Source: Dehalococcoidia bacterium UBA1332
GTDB lineage: Bacteria; Chloroflexota; Dehalococcoidia; Lucifugimonadales; Lucifugimonadaceae
DNA length: 5,698 bases
Direction of reading: 5' to 3'
Assembly: GCA_002306745.1 (NCBI GenBank)
Contig: DBSW01000176.1
Location: forward strand, 1-5,698
Part shown: in pieces, positions 1 through 5,698 of the stretch
Position numbering within the stretch: position 1 is the first letter of the stretch
Layout of the letters: each line of letters opens with the position of its first letter
Notes under the pieces: model-generated
The model's input: only the letters and a program-made list of their open reading frames with translations
The model's database searches: none
What the model was told of the DNA's origin: nothing
Position numbers and translations under genes: made by a program

Positions 1-15
1 ATTTCAAAGATTTCA

Positions 16-45
16 TTGACCTATTGGTAGAGTAATACCTATACT
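16..45 (+). promoter_or_regulatory. Predicted sigma-70-type promoter of rpsU
   Basis: A -35-like TTGACC (16-21) and a -10-like TATACT (40-45) each match the consensus at five of six positions and are 18 bases apart. The bases just upstream (1-15) are AT-rich. Transcription would begin near 51-53. That places the ATG at 49 at or before the transcript start, so the S21 gene must begin further in. This is a match by eye to the general bacterial consensus, not a mapped start. Confidence 0.55.
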
Positions 46-52
46 TGAATGC

Positions 53-77
53 AATACATCTATGTCTTTGATGTATT
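53..77 (+). promoter_or_regulatory. 5'-terminal stem-loop in the rpsU leader
   Basis: AATACATC (53-60) pairs perfectly with GATGTATT (70-77), giving an 8-bp stem with a 9-base loop (61-69). It lies at the predicted transcription start. The leader from about 52 to 132 would therefore open with this hairpin. It could protect the 5' end of the mRNA or take part in feedback control of S21 synthesis; both roles are inference. The stem is AU-rich, and only four T follow its last paired G-T-A (76-79, two of them in the stem), so it is a poor terminator. Confidence 0.4.
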
Positions 78-132
78 TTCCAATATTCGTACAAGAGATA
101 CGATCACACTAGATTACGGATTAAGATCACCG

Positions 133-327
133 TTGGTAGAATTACGAATCAACGAAGGCGAAAGTTTTGAAGGCTTTCTACGGCGCTTCACCAAGCGAGT
201 GCAACAGGAGTCCATTATTTCCGAGGCGCGTCGGAGGCAACACTTTGAGCCACCCAGCATCACTCGGAAGAAAACCGCTGCTGCTAAGAAACGCAAGAGT
301 ATGAAGGCAACACTTAAGAATATGTAG
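133..327 (+). CDS. rpsU: 30S ribosomal protein S21
   Basis: Small-subunit ribosomal protein that binds near the 3' end of 16S rRNA and helps initiate translation. From TTG 133 the product has 64 residues, normal for S21. It shows the family pattern: a short N-terminal strand (VELRINEGESFE, about 2-13), then a basic helical region with LRRFTKRVQQ and the hallmark EARRRQHFEPPS (about 31-42), and a Lys/Arg-rich tail. The frame stays open back to an ATG at 49, but that would add 28 residues unlike S21 and would start at or before the predicted promoter start site, so TTG 133 is preferred. No good Shine-Dalgarno precedes it; a GGA lies about 12 bases upstream. The gene ends in tandem in-frame stops, TAG then TGA. 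It has its own promoter and terminator and looks monocistronic. Confidence 0.9.
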   Translation: MVELRINEGESFEGFLRRFTKRVQQESIISEARRRQHFEPPSITRKKTAAAKKRKSMKATLKNM

Positions 328-356
328 TGACCGGCCAAAAGTTATAGATAGATAAC

Positions 357-387
357 AAACACCTCGACATGATCGAGGTGTTTTTTT
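357..387 (+). terminator. Rho-independent terminator after rpsU
   Basis: AACACCTCGA (358-367) pairs perfectly with TCGAGGTGTT (373-382) around the 5-base loop CATGA, and A357-T383 extends the stem. The T run spans 381-387. This is a textbook intrinsic terminator 30 bases after the rpsU stop. It separates rpsU from the purine genes and implies that purQ has its own promoter. Confidence 0.92.
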
Positions 388-408
388 ACTAAAAATTTTC
401 ACACTCGG

Positions 409-437
409 TTAACAAATTCAAGGCTATAGGCTATGAC
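409..437 (+). promoter_or_regulatory. Possible weak promoter for purQ-purL
   Basis: TTAACA (409-414, five of six matches to -35) and TATGAC (432-437, four of six matches to -10) are 17 bases apart, in the gap between the rpsU terminator and purQ. A promoter is expected in 388-525 because the terminator isolates purQ, but the exact site is uncertain. TAAAAT at 461-466 is another -10 candidate, although it lacks a good -35. I see no clear operator or riboswitch in this 138-base gap. Confidence 0.25.
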
Positions 438-510
438 TTTATTCCGGGGACGTAGGACAATAAAATTAGATTTCAAGTAACGAGTAAGATTTAACATATA
501 TTCGCTTTTC

Positions 511-517
511 AGAGGAG
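511..517 (+). promoter_or_regulatory. Strong Shine-Dalgarno site of purQ
   Basis: AGAGGAG lies 8 bases before TTG 526 and fixes that codon as the purQ start. It is the only convincing Shine-Dalgarno sequence at any of the six gene starts in the window. Its GGAG is part of a perfect 10-base palindrome, AGGAGCTCCT (513-522). Confidence 0.75.
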
Positions 518-525
518 CTCCTAAA

Positions 526-1227
526 TTGAAGTTTGGGATAGTTGTGTTCCCCGGCACATGGAGCGAAACCGATACGCACCACGCTGTGCACGGTGTATTG
601 AATCAAGAAGCCGAATACATCTGGCACGGTAAGGACAACATAGAACAATTCGATGCGATAATTCTCCCGGGGGGGTTCTCCTACGGCGATTTCCTTCGCT
701 GCGGTGCGATCGCGCGCTTTTCACCCGTTATACAAGCAATTCGTCAATTCGCAGATAGAGGAGGCCCTGTAATTGGTATCTGTAATGGCTTCCAAATTCT
801 GTGTGAATCAGGACTACTTCCAGGCGTTTTGATGCGCAATGACCATCTAGAATTCCGATGCATCTGGACGGATCTTCGGGTAGAAAATTCAAATACGATA
901 TTCACTTCAGAGACAATTAAAGGTCAAACGTTACACATCCCCATGTCCCACGGTGAAGGCAATTATCAAGCGGATGACATTACTATCCAAAAACTGGAAG
1001 ACAACGACCAAATAGCTTTCCGTTACGCTGATTCAGATGGGAATGTGGCAACTGAAATAAACCCAAACGGGTCGATCAACAATATAGCTGGAATCATCAA
1101 CGATAAAGGAAACGTAATGGGAATGATGCCACACCCTGAAAAGGCATCAGAAAAGTTGATTGGCGGGGACGATGGAAACCTGATCTTCAAATCCATGATC
1201 CACAACTTGGTTGGAAGAATGACCTAA
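526..1227 (+). CDS. purQ: FGAM synthase glutaminase subunit PurQ
   Basis: Class I glutamine amidotransferase subunit of phosphoribosylformylglycinamidine (FGAM) synthase. It hydrolyses glutamine and passes ammonia to PurL in step four of de novo purine synthesis, in the cytoplasm. The 233 residues match the usual separate PurQ of about 225-235. Visible motifs are the N-terminal KFGIVVFPGTWSE, the PurQ signature PGGFSYGDFLRCGAIAR (48-64), the nucleophile elbow GICNG with Cys86, and the MPHPE motif with His203 and Glu205, which complete the Cys-His-Glu triad. HIPMSHGEGNY (137-147) is also typical. The start is TTG 526, supported by the AGAGGAG Shine-Dalgarno. purL follows 35 bases downstream. 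purS, which often precedes purQ in this type of operon, is absent. A G7 run at 669-675 leaves the frame intact. Confidence 0.97.
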   Translation: MKFGIVVFPGTWSETDTHHAVHGVLNQEAEYIWHGKDNIEQFDAIILPGGFSYGDFLRCGAIARFSPVIQAIRQFADRGGPVIGICNGFQILCESGLLPGVLMRNDHLEFRCIWTDLRVENSNTIFTSETIKGQTLHIPMSHGEGNYQADDITIQKLEDNDQIAFRYADSDGNVATEINPNGSINNIAGIINDKGNVMGMMPHPEKASEKLIGGDDGNLIFKSMIHNLVGRMT

Positions 1228-1262
1228 AGTTGAAATGCAATGTTCAATCAAGCACTTAAGAA

Positions 1263-3494
1263 ATGGACCCAATTTTTCAAATGCCCGTAAGCAAGGATAC
1301 CCTAGAAGAAATAGCGCTTAGTAGTGACGAGTATGAAGCGATCGTCGACAGGCTCGGTCGAGAACCCAATCCGCTGGAACTAGGACTTTTTGGTGCTCTT
1401 TGGTCAGAGCATTGTGGATACAAACACACAAAAGCCCTTCTACGCACCCTCCCCTCTTCTTCCGATCGTCTACTGGTAGCACCGGGTGCTGAAAATGCCG
1501 GAGTTGTTGACTTAGGAGACGGATTAGCAGTCTGCTTCAAAATCGAGTCTCATAATCACCCTTCTGCTGTTGAACCTTTCGAAGGTGCAGCGACTGGAGT
1601 GGGCGGAATAATCCGAGACATTTTCGCCATGGGTGCAAGACCAATTGCACTATTAAACTCTCTTAGATTCGGATGCCCAAATGATGCACACACTCGCTAT
1701 TTGTTGAACGGAGTGATCGGCGGAATTTCTTCCTACGGAAACTGCATTGGTATACCGGACGTTGGGGGAGAAATTTTCTTTTCTGACAGATATCAGGGCA
1801 ACCCCCTAGTCAATGCAATGTGTGTCGGTTTGATCGAAGAAGGTAATGTCGCCAGCGCATCTGCGCGCGAACCAGGGGATCTACTTTTGCTTGTTGGGGC
1901 AGACACAGGTCGGGATGGCATCCATGGTGCTTCAGGGCTTGCGTCTAGATCGTTCGAAGAACAAGCCGAAATGCGATCTGCTGTTCAAGTCGGCAACCCT
2001 TTTTTGGAAAAAGTCCTTATCGAAGCCTGCCTAGAATCTATTAAACTGCCAGGTGTAGTTGGACTTCAAGACTGCGGAGCTGCAGGGATAACATCTGCTG
2101 CCATCGAAATGGCCGAACGCTCAGGCATGGGGCTCAAATTGATGATCGACCGAGTACCTAGAAGAGAAGAAGAGATGACCCCATATGAAGTGATGCTATC
2201 AGAATCACAAGAACGAATGCTGTTAGCGGTGACGCCAGGTAAAGAAGCATCTGTTTTTAGTTTGTTTGAGAAATGGGATCTAGACGCTACTGTGATCGGT
2301 GAATTCGAAATTGGCGCGGACGTTCGTATTTTTGATAAAGATGATGAAGTCTCCTCCACTCCTGTAGTCACGCTTACCGATGCACCTGAATATAAACTCA
2401 CAGGTAAAAAACCTGATTGGCTGAGTGATATACAAAAAGCAGATCTCACTAAAATTCCGTTGCCGCTTAAGCGGCCAGAATTGATCCTACTACAGATGCT
2501 GTCCTCACCAAATATTGCGTCGAGATTTCCGATATACAGGCAATACGACTACCACGTTCAGACAAACACCGTAATCGAACCAGGAGGAGACGCAGCTGTG
2601 CTTAGATTGAAAGGTTCCAAACGGGGAATTGCAGTTTCTACTGACTGCAACGGACGCATCTGCTATCTCGATCCGAAAATTGGGACAATGATCGCCGTGG
2701 CTGAAGCCTGCAGAAATCTATCTGTTACCGGTGCGGAACCTGTTGCACTCACGGATGGTCTGAATTTCGGAAACCCAGAAACACCCGATGTTCAGTACCA
2801 ACTTACTCAATCAATAGCCGGTATGGGTCGAGCAGCCGAAGCATTTGGCATTCCCATTGTCAGCGGTAATGCAAGCCTGTACAACCAGTCATCCGGAAAA
2901 GATATATTCCCCACACCGATAATCGGCTCACTAGGTCTTCTCGAAGATGTTAAAAAACACGTTACGGCAGGATTCAAAAATGATGGTGACTTAATATTGA
3001 TCCTAGGGTCTGAAAATACATGGGACCACATTAATGGTCTTGCAGGAAGCGAATACCTAGATTTGGTTCACAATCAGGTGATTGGACAGCCAAAAATAAA
3101 CTTAGATCTTGAAATACGTACTCAATCAGCTTGCCGCGAAGCTATCAATAAAGACTTGTTATCTTCGGCTCACGACGTGTCAGACGGTGGGATAGCGATT
3201 GCGATTTCTGAATCTGCGGTAATTGGAAACATAGGCTGCTCAATTGTTGAACATCTAGGAAATCGATGGGATGCGGCAATGTTTGGCGAGTCTCAATCAC
3301 GCATAGTGATCAGCCTCCCGAAACATAATCTTCAAGATATGGAGGATATCGCAAACGAATTTAAAGTTCCGGTCAAGCAAATAGGCAAAGTAGGTGGTGA
3401 ATACATCAACTTTGGATCCGGAACGGTTTCATTGTTAGTCTGCGACGCTAAAGATGCTTGGGAAAACGGCTTTAGTAGAGCTACTGCCGACTAA
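1263..3494 (+). CDS. purL: FGAM synthase synthetase subunit PurL (small type)
   Basis: ATP-dependent subunit of phosphoribosylformylglycinamidine synthase. It converts FGAR, ATP and ammonia from PurQ to FGAM. The 743 residues match the small PurL of Bacillus-type systems (about 740) rather than the roughly 1300-residue fused enzyme. It has the duplicated AIRS/PurM-like architecture. The first half carries WSEHCGYKHTK with the likely catalytic His50, FKIESHNHPSAVEP (92-105), TGVGGIIRDIFAMGARP (111-127), GNCIGIPDVGGE (159-170) and SESQERML (313-320). The second half carries YDYHVQTNT (428-436), a DGLNFGNPE stretch (498-506), SAHDVSDGG (635-643) and FGESQSR (674-680). All expected motifs look intact. 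ATG 1263 is chosen for length; no clear Shine-Dalgarno precedes it, and ATG 1281 is an alternative. The stop is 3 bases before the next gene. Confidence 0.97.
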   Translation: MDPIFQMPVSKDTLEEIALSSDEYEAIVDRLGREPNPLELGLFGALWSEHCGYKHTKALLRTLPSSSDRLLVAPGAENAGVVDLGDGLAVCFKIESHNHPSAVEPFEGAATGVGGIIRDIFAMGARPIALLNSLRFGCPNDAHTRYLLNGVIGGISSYGNCIGIPDVGGEIFFSDRYQGNPLVNAMCVGLIEEGNVASASAREPGDLLLLVGADTGRDGIHGASGLASRSFEEQAEMRSAVQVGNPFLEKVLIEACLESIKLPGVVGLQDCGAAGITSAAIEMAERSGMGLKLMIDRVPRREEEMTPYEVMLSESQERMLLAVTPGKEASVFSLFEKWDLDATVIGEFEIGADVRIFDKDDEVSSTPVVTLTDAPEYKLTGKKPDWLSDIQKADLTKIPLPLKRPELILLQMLSSPNIASRFPIYRQYDYHVQTNTVIEPGGDAAVLRLKGSKRGIAVSTDCNGRICYLDPKIGTMIAVAEACRNLSVTGAEPVALTDGLNFGNPETPDVQYQLTQSIAGMGRAAEAFGIPIVSGNASLYNQSSGKDIFPTPIIGSLGLLEDVKKHVTAGFKNDGDLILILGSENTWDHINGLAGSEYLDLVHNQVIGQPKINLDLEIRTQSACREAINKDLLSSAHDVSDGGIAIAISESAVIGNIGCSIVEHLGNRWDAAMFGESQSRIVISLPKHNLQDMEDIANEFKVPVKQIGKVGGEYINFGSGTVSLLVCDAKDAWENGFSRATAD

Positions 3495-3497
3495 AAG

Positions 3498-4358
3498 TTG
3501 AGTACACCAGAAATTGCCAACATCTCGGAATTACATGAGCGGTACGACGCGCTTTTTTTTGATTCTTTCGGAGTCCTTGTAGACGGCGTAGAGGCGCTTC
3601 CTGGGGCAATCGAACTTGTCGATCATATGAATAGCGAAAATACAAATTACTTTATCGTTACTAATGATGCTTCTGTTTCTATCCGATCTAGAGCAAACAA
3701 ATTTGCTTCCCAAGGACTCAATATTCCAACCAAGAGAATTGTAAATTCAGGAAGTCTGATCACGGATTACATAGCCGCGAAAAACTTAAAAGGCGCTCCT
3801 GCGTTGGTGTTAGGAACAGACGACGTGCGTGATTACACAACCGCTGGTGGTGCAATACTAGTTGATATTAAAAGTGAACAAGAGCCTGATCTTGTGGTGG
3901 TCGGTCATAGTAACCCATATGATTGGGAATCTACCCTAGAATATTTGCTCAATTTACTCGGTCGAAGATTCCGTTCAGGAAATCCGATCAAATTAATTCT
4001 TCCAAATCCCGACTTTATTTATCCAAATGGCCTCAACAAGTTTAGTTTCGGAGCAGCGTCATTTGTAAACCTTCTCGAACAGGCTCTATTACGACTACAT
4101 GGTTCCCATGACGAATTAACAGCTATAAAACTCGGAAAGCCGTATCAACCTATATTCAAATTAGCACTTTTGCGAGCAAAAACTTCAAATGCAGTCATGA
4201 TAGGCGATCAGCTAGAAACAGATATCCTTGGTGCGAACCAAATGAGTTTAGACTCTGCAGTAGTAACCACAGGCATTAACCGTAAATCTAGTGCAGAAGA
4301 CTTCAAGGAGGTGAGCAAAGATCAAACTCCGCGGTACATACTTCGTTCCCTCATATAA
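3498..4358 (+). CDS. HAD-IIA-like hydrolase with atypical motif I
   Basis: A 286-residue protein of the haloacid dehalogenase superfamily, closest in layout to the HAD-IIA (NagD-like) phosphatases. Motif I is FFDSFGVLVDG (20-30), with presumed nucleophile Asp22. The second Asp of the classic DxD is replaced by Phe24. Motif II is IVTNDAS with Thr55-Asn56. Motif III is KLGKP with Lys214. Motif IV is MIGDQLETDILGA with Asp237 and Asp242. The stretch between motifs II and III would be the C2-type cap. Some HAD-IIA subfamilies also have a large hydrophobic residue at the second-Asp position. TTG 3498 starts only 3 bases after the purL stop, with no Shine-Dalgarno, so expression is probably coupled to purL. 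A T8 run (3553-3560) sits immediately before the Asp22 codon. The substrate is unknown; a phosphorylated metabolite is a reasonable inference, and a link to purines rests only on position. Confidence 0.85.
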   Translation: MSTPEIANISELHERYDALFFDSFGVLVDGVEALPGAIELVDHMNSENTNYFIVTNDASVSIRSRANKFASQGLNIPTKRIVNSGSLITDYIAAKNLKGAPALVLGTDDVRDYTTAGGAILVDIKSEQEPDLVVVGHSNPYDWESTLEYLLNLLGRRFRSGNPIKLILPNPDFIYPNGLNKFSFGAASFVNLLEQALLRLHGSHDELTAIKLGKPYQPIFKLALLRAKTSNAVMIGDQLETDILGANQMSLDSAVVTTGINRKSSAEDFKEVSKDQTPRYILRSLI

Positions 4359-4393
4359 AATCAATTAACCAAACATAAAGTAATTCATGCAGA

Positions 4394-4420
4394 TGCCGTA
4401 GTACCACACTTACTGCGGCA
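4394..4420 (+). other. 10-bp stem-loop between the HAD gene and fmdB
   Basis: TGCCGTAGTA (4394-4403) pairs with TACTGCGGCA (4411-4420) around a 7-base loop, with one G-U wobble when read as + strand RNA. No T run follows, so it does not fit a standard Rho-independent terminator. It lies 35 bases after the HAD stop and 19 bases before the FmdB start. It could mark an RNA-processing site, a transcript end, or a structure affecting FmdB translation; none of these is shown by the sequence. Confidence 0.45.
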
Positions 4421-4439
4421 AAGATCAGCCCAAATAGCG

Positions 4440-4796
4440 ATGCCAACTTACGTATATAAGTGCTCCGAAAACAACCATCTTTTCGAGATGATTCAGAAGT
4501 TTAGTGATAAACCAGGTGCTGACTGTCCCACTTGCGGTAGCAACGCCAATCGGCAGATATCAGCACCAACCGTCATCTATAAGGGCTCAGGCTTCTATAC
4601 GACCGATTACGGATCTGGGGCCAGTCCAAATTCCAAAACAAACGGGAAACCATCTTCTGGCTCGTCCGATTCTGATTCAGGGTCATCACCAACTAAGTCA
4701 TCGTCTGATTCGCCAGAAAATAAGAGCGCAGGAAAATCTGATACTTCTGGAACTGGTCACTCACACTCACACGGCTCCAATACGCACACGCACTAA
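4440..4796 (+). CDS. FmdB-family zinc-ribbon protein with Ser/His-rich tail
   Basis: Small protein of the FmdB / CxxC_CxxC_SSSS putative regulatory family, 118 residues. The N-terminal domain (1-57) shows MPTYVYKC, HLFE, a CPTC knuckle (Cys29, Cys32), SAPTVIYKGSGFYTTDY and the family's usual transition to a Ser-rich tail. The first knuckle is altered: Cys8 is present, but the usual second Cys three residues later is Asn11, and His13 may substitute as the metal ligand. Residues about 58-105 are low-complexity Ser/Asp/Lys/Gly, probably disordered. The last 12 residues contain five His (107, 109, 111, 116, 118), a possible metal-binding tail. No Shine-Dalgarno is visible before ATG 4440. The family's role is unsettled; the name comes from a proposed regulator of amide-metabolism genes, which is weak grounds for calling function here. 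Confidence 0.88.
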   Translation: MPTYVYKCSENNHLFEMIQKFSDKPGADCPTCGSNANRQISAPTVIYKGSGFYTTDYGSGASPNSKTNGKPSSGSSDSDSGSSPTKSSSDSPENKSAGKSDTSGTGHSHSHGSNTHTH

Positions 4797-4820
4797 CGAC
4801 CACTAGCATTAAGTTCATCA

Positions 4821-5294
4821 ATGCGAGCGATTATCCAAAGAGTAAACCGCGCATCCGTCATCGTCGACGATGAGGTAGTTGGCAGTATCAGTAGAGGCTT
4901 GTGCCTGCTAATAGGAATAACCCATGAAGATACGATAGATGACATGAATTACATTGTCGACAAAACTTTAAACATGCGAATCTTCCCTGGAGAGTCAGGA
5001 AGTTCTGGTTTCGACCAATCTGTACGTGAAATCAGCGGGGAGCTACTTCTTGTAAGCCAATTCACTCTCTATGCATCAACCCGTAAAGGACGTCGACCAG
5101 GATTCACTGACGCAGCTCACCCTGAGCAGGCTGGACCACTATTCAACAATCTCGTGGACGCTTTCAGGCAAAACAGTGGACTTAACGTGGCGACAGGGAT
5201 TTTCGGTGCGTCGATGAAAGTTGAAATCGAAAACGCAGGACCAGTTACCATAATCTTGGATTCAAAGGATAGGCATAAACCTAGAAAAAACTAG
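4821..5294 (+). CDS. dtd: D-aminoacyl-tRNA deacylase
   Basis: Homodimeric proofreading enzyme that hydrolyses D-amino acids (classically D-Tyr) from mischarged tRNA, keeping D-residues out of translation. The 157 residues are slightly longer than the usual 145-150 because of a basic tail (DRHKPRKN). Visible motifs are the N-terminal MRAIIQRVNRASV, LIGITHEDT (30-38), LNMRIFPGE (50-58), the active-site motif SQFTLYASTRKGRRPGF (79-95) and NAGPVTIILDS (138-148). The last of these contains Gly140-Pro141, the cross-subunit Gly-cisPro pair that rejects L-aminoacyl-tRNA in the known family. ATG 4821 gives the canonical N-terminus although no Shine-Dalgarno precedes it. The gene starts 24 bases after the FmdB stop, probably in the same transcript. 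It converges on the minus-strand propeller gene 32 bases downstream. Confidence 0.96.
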   Translation: MRAIIQRVNRASVIVDDEVVGSISRGLCLLIGITHEDTIDDMNYIVDKTLNMRIFPGESGSSGFDQSVREISGELLLVSQFTLYASTRKGRRPGFTDAAHPEQAGPLFNNLVDAFRQNSGLNVATGIFGASMKVEIENAGPVTIILDSKDRHKPRKN

Positions 5295-5326
5295 CGGGCC
5301 TGATCCTCACACCATAATTACATCAC

Positions 5327-5698
5327 CTATTGTGATGACCAGCTAGCAATAGTCCCAGACCCTAGGCTTTTTGGAAGGGAGTCGCCAGATGCGTCCAATA
5401 CCCAAATTTGACTATCGAATCGCTCAGGAAGCAATACAAGACCATCAGAATCAGTAACTGCACTAGGGTCAATAACCACTCCGCTCACTACAATCTGTGT
5501 ACTGTCTGGAGACCAGATGTTATGTGAATCGACATACTGATCAAAAAAGACCTGTACAAAAAGGAATTGATCAGATAGTACCTGCGTTACTAAGGGCACC
5601 ACGGCTCCAGTGTCAACTTCAATCACTAACCACTGGTGTGCTAATTCTATCTCCGGAGAATCATCTATAACAGCAATTTTTGTGCCATCGGGAGACCA
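5327..5698 (-). CDS. TolB/PD40-like beta-propeller protein, C-terminal part
   Basis: Partial minus-strand gene. The stop TAG is at 5327-5329, and the frame is open to the right edge, so the true start lies outside the window; the GTG at 5624-5626 is internal. The visible 123 residues contain two WD40-like (PD40) repeat signatures, WSPDGTKIAV (1-10 of the fragment) and IWSPDSTQIVVSG (61-73). They end in a third blade-like strand, IASWSSQ, just before the stop. A SQIWVLDASG strand (97-105) also fits a propeller blade. Such repeats occur in TolB-like proteins, prolyl-oligopeptidase-type peptidases and secreted lipoproteins, and the fragment cannot decide among them. A second in-frame stop follows soon after the first, so the end looks genuine. 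No signal peptide can be judged. Confidence 0.75.
   Translation of the reverse strand, partial: WSPDGTKIAVIDDSPEIELAHQWLVIEVDTGAVVPLVTQVLSDQFLFVQVFFDQYVDSHNIWSPDSTQIVVSGVVIDPSAVTDSDGLVLLPERFDSQIWVLDASGDSLPKSLGSGTIASWSSQ

Noticed and set aside
49..132. N-terminal extension of S21 from ATG 49
   Set aside because: The encoded residues do not resemble S21, and the ATG lies at or before the transcript start predicted from the promoter at 16-45.
341..356. GTTAT/ATAAC inverted repeat just before the rpsU terminator
   Set aside because: Only 5 bp and AT-rich; expected by chance, and the adjacent 10-bp terminator explains the region.
1231..1248. TTGAA/TTCAA inverted repeat in the purQ-purL gap
   Set aside because: Five pairs with a mismatched centre and no T run; too weak to call a terminator or operator.
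310..1262. Repeat of CACTTAAGAA at the end of rpsU and just before the purL start
   Set aside because: A 10-base match with no shared flanks, one copy inside coding sequence; most likely coincidence.
2066..2449. 127-residue minus-strand frame opposite purL
   Set aside because: Antisense shadow of a highly conserved PurL region, with no recognisable motifs.
3553..3560. T8 run before HAD motif I as a programmed slippage site or sequencing error
   Set aside because: The frame is intact through motif I and the rest of the protein, and no useful alternative product is visible.
4504..4806. 100-residue overlapping + strand frame inside the FmdB gene
   Set aside because: It is a by-product of the low-complexity Ser/His-coding stretch; it has no recognisable domain and the FmdB frame is clearly the real one.
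5321..5337. CATCAC/GTGATG hairpin at the dtd-propeller convergence as a bidirectional terminator
   Set aside because: Only a 6-bp stem overlapping the propeller stop codon, with no T run on either side.

Overview
The window looks like ordinary bacterial chromosome carrying housekeeping genes. By eye the base composition is moderately AT-rich. Several points limit the source organism. There is an S21 ribosomal protein, which many phyla lack. Purine synthesis uses the small-PurL/separate-PurQ type rather than the single long PurL of enterobacteria. TTG starts are frequent, and most starts have no Shine-Dalgarno sequence. There is also a FmdB-type zinc ribbon with a Ser/His-rich tail and a TolB-like beta-propeller. 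My best guess is a Chloroflexota-like lineage such as the marine SAR202 group, but this is a low-confidence impression that I could not test.

Layout. Positions 1-387 form a self-contained rpsU unit: a good sigma-70-type promoter (16-45), a stem-loop at the predicted 5' end of the mRNA (53-77), the S21 gene read from TTG 133 to 327, and a strong Rho-independent terminator (357-387). A 138-base gap follows, with a possible weak promoter and a clear Shine-Dalgarno site. Then comes a same-strand run of five genes: purQ (526-1227), purL (1263-3494), a HAD-IIA-like hydrolase (3498-4358), a FmdB-family zinc-ribbon protein (4440-4796) and dtd (4821-5294). Gaps are 35, 3, 81 and 24 bases, so the run is probably an operon. 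The 81-base gap holds a 10-bp stem-loop. On the opposite strand, converging on dtd, is the C-terminal end of a PD40/TolB-like beta-propeller protein (5327-5698) that runs off the right edge.

How the genes work together. PurQ and PurL are the glutaminase and synthetase subunits of FGAM synthase, the fourth step of de novo purine synthesis. The third subunit usually needed, PurS, is not in this window. The HAD protein is almost fused to the purL cistron, which suggests co-expression, but its substrate is unknown. Dtd proofreads D-aminoacyl-tRNAs. FmdB has no secure function.

I see no mobile element, CRISPR array, tRNA or defence system, and no convincing undescribed system. The points most worth a second look are the HAD catalytic motif with Phe in place of the second Asp, the missing purS, the rpsU promoter/leader that moves the start codon, and the altered zinc knuckle plus His tail of the FmdB protein.
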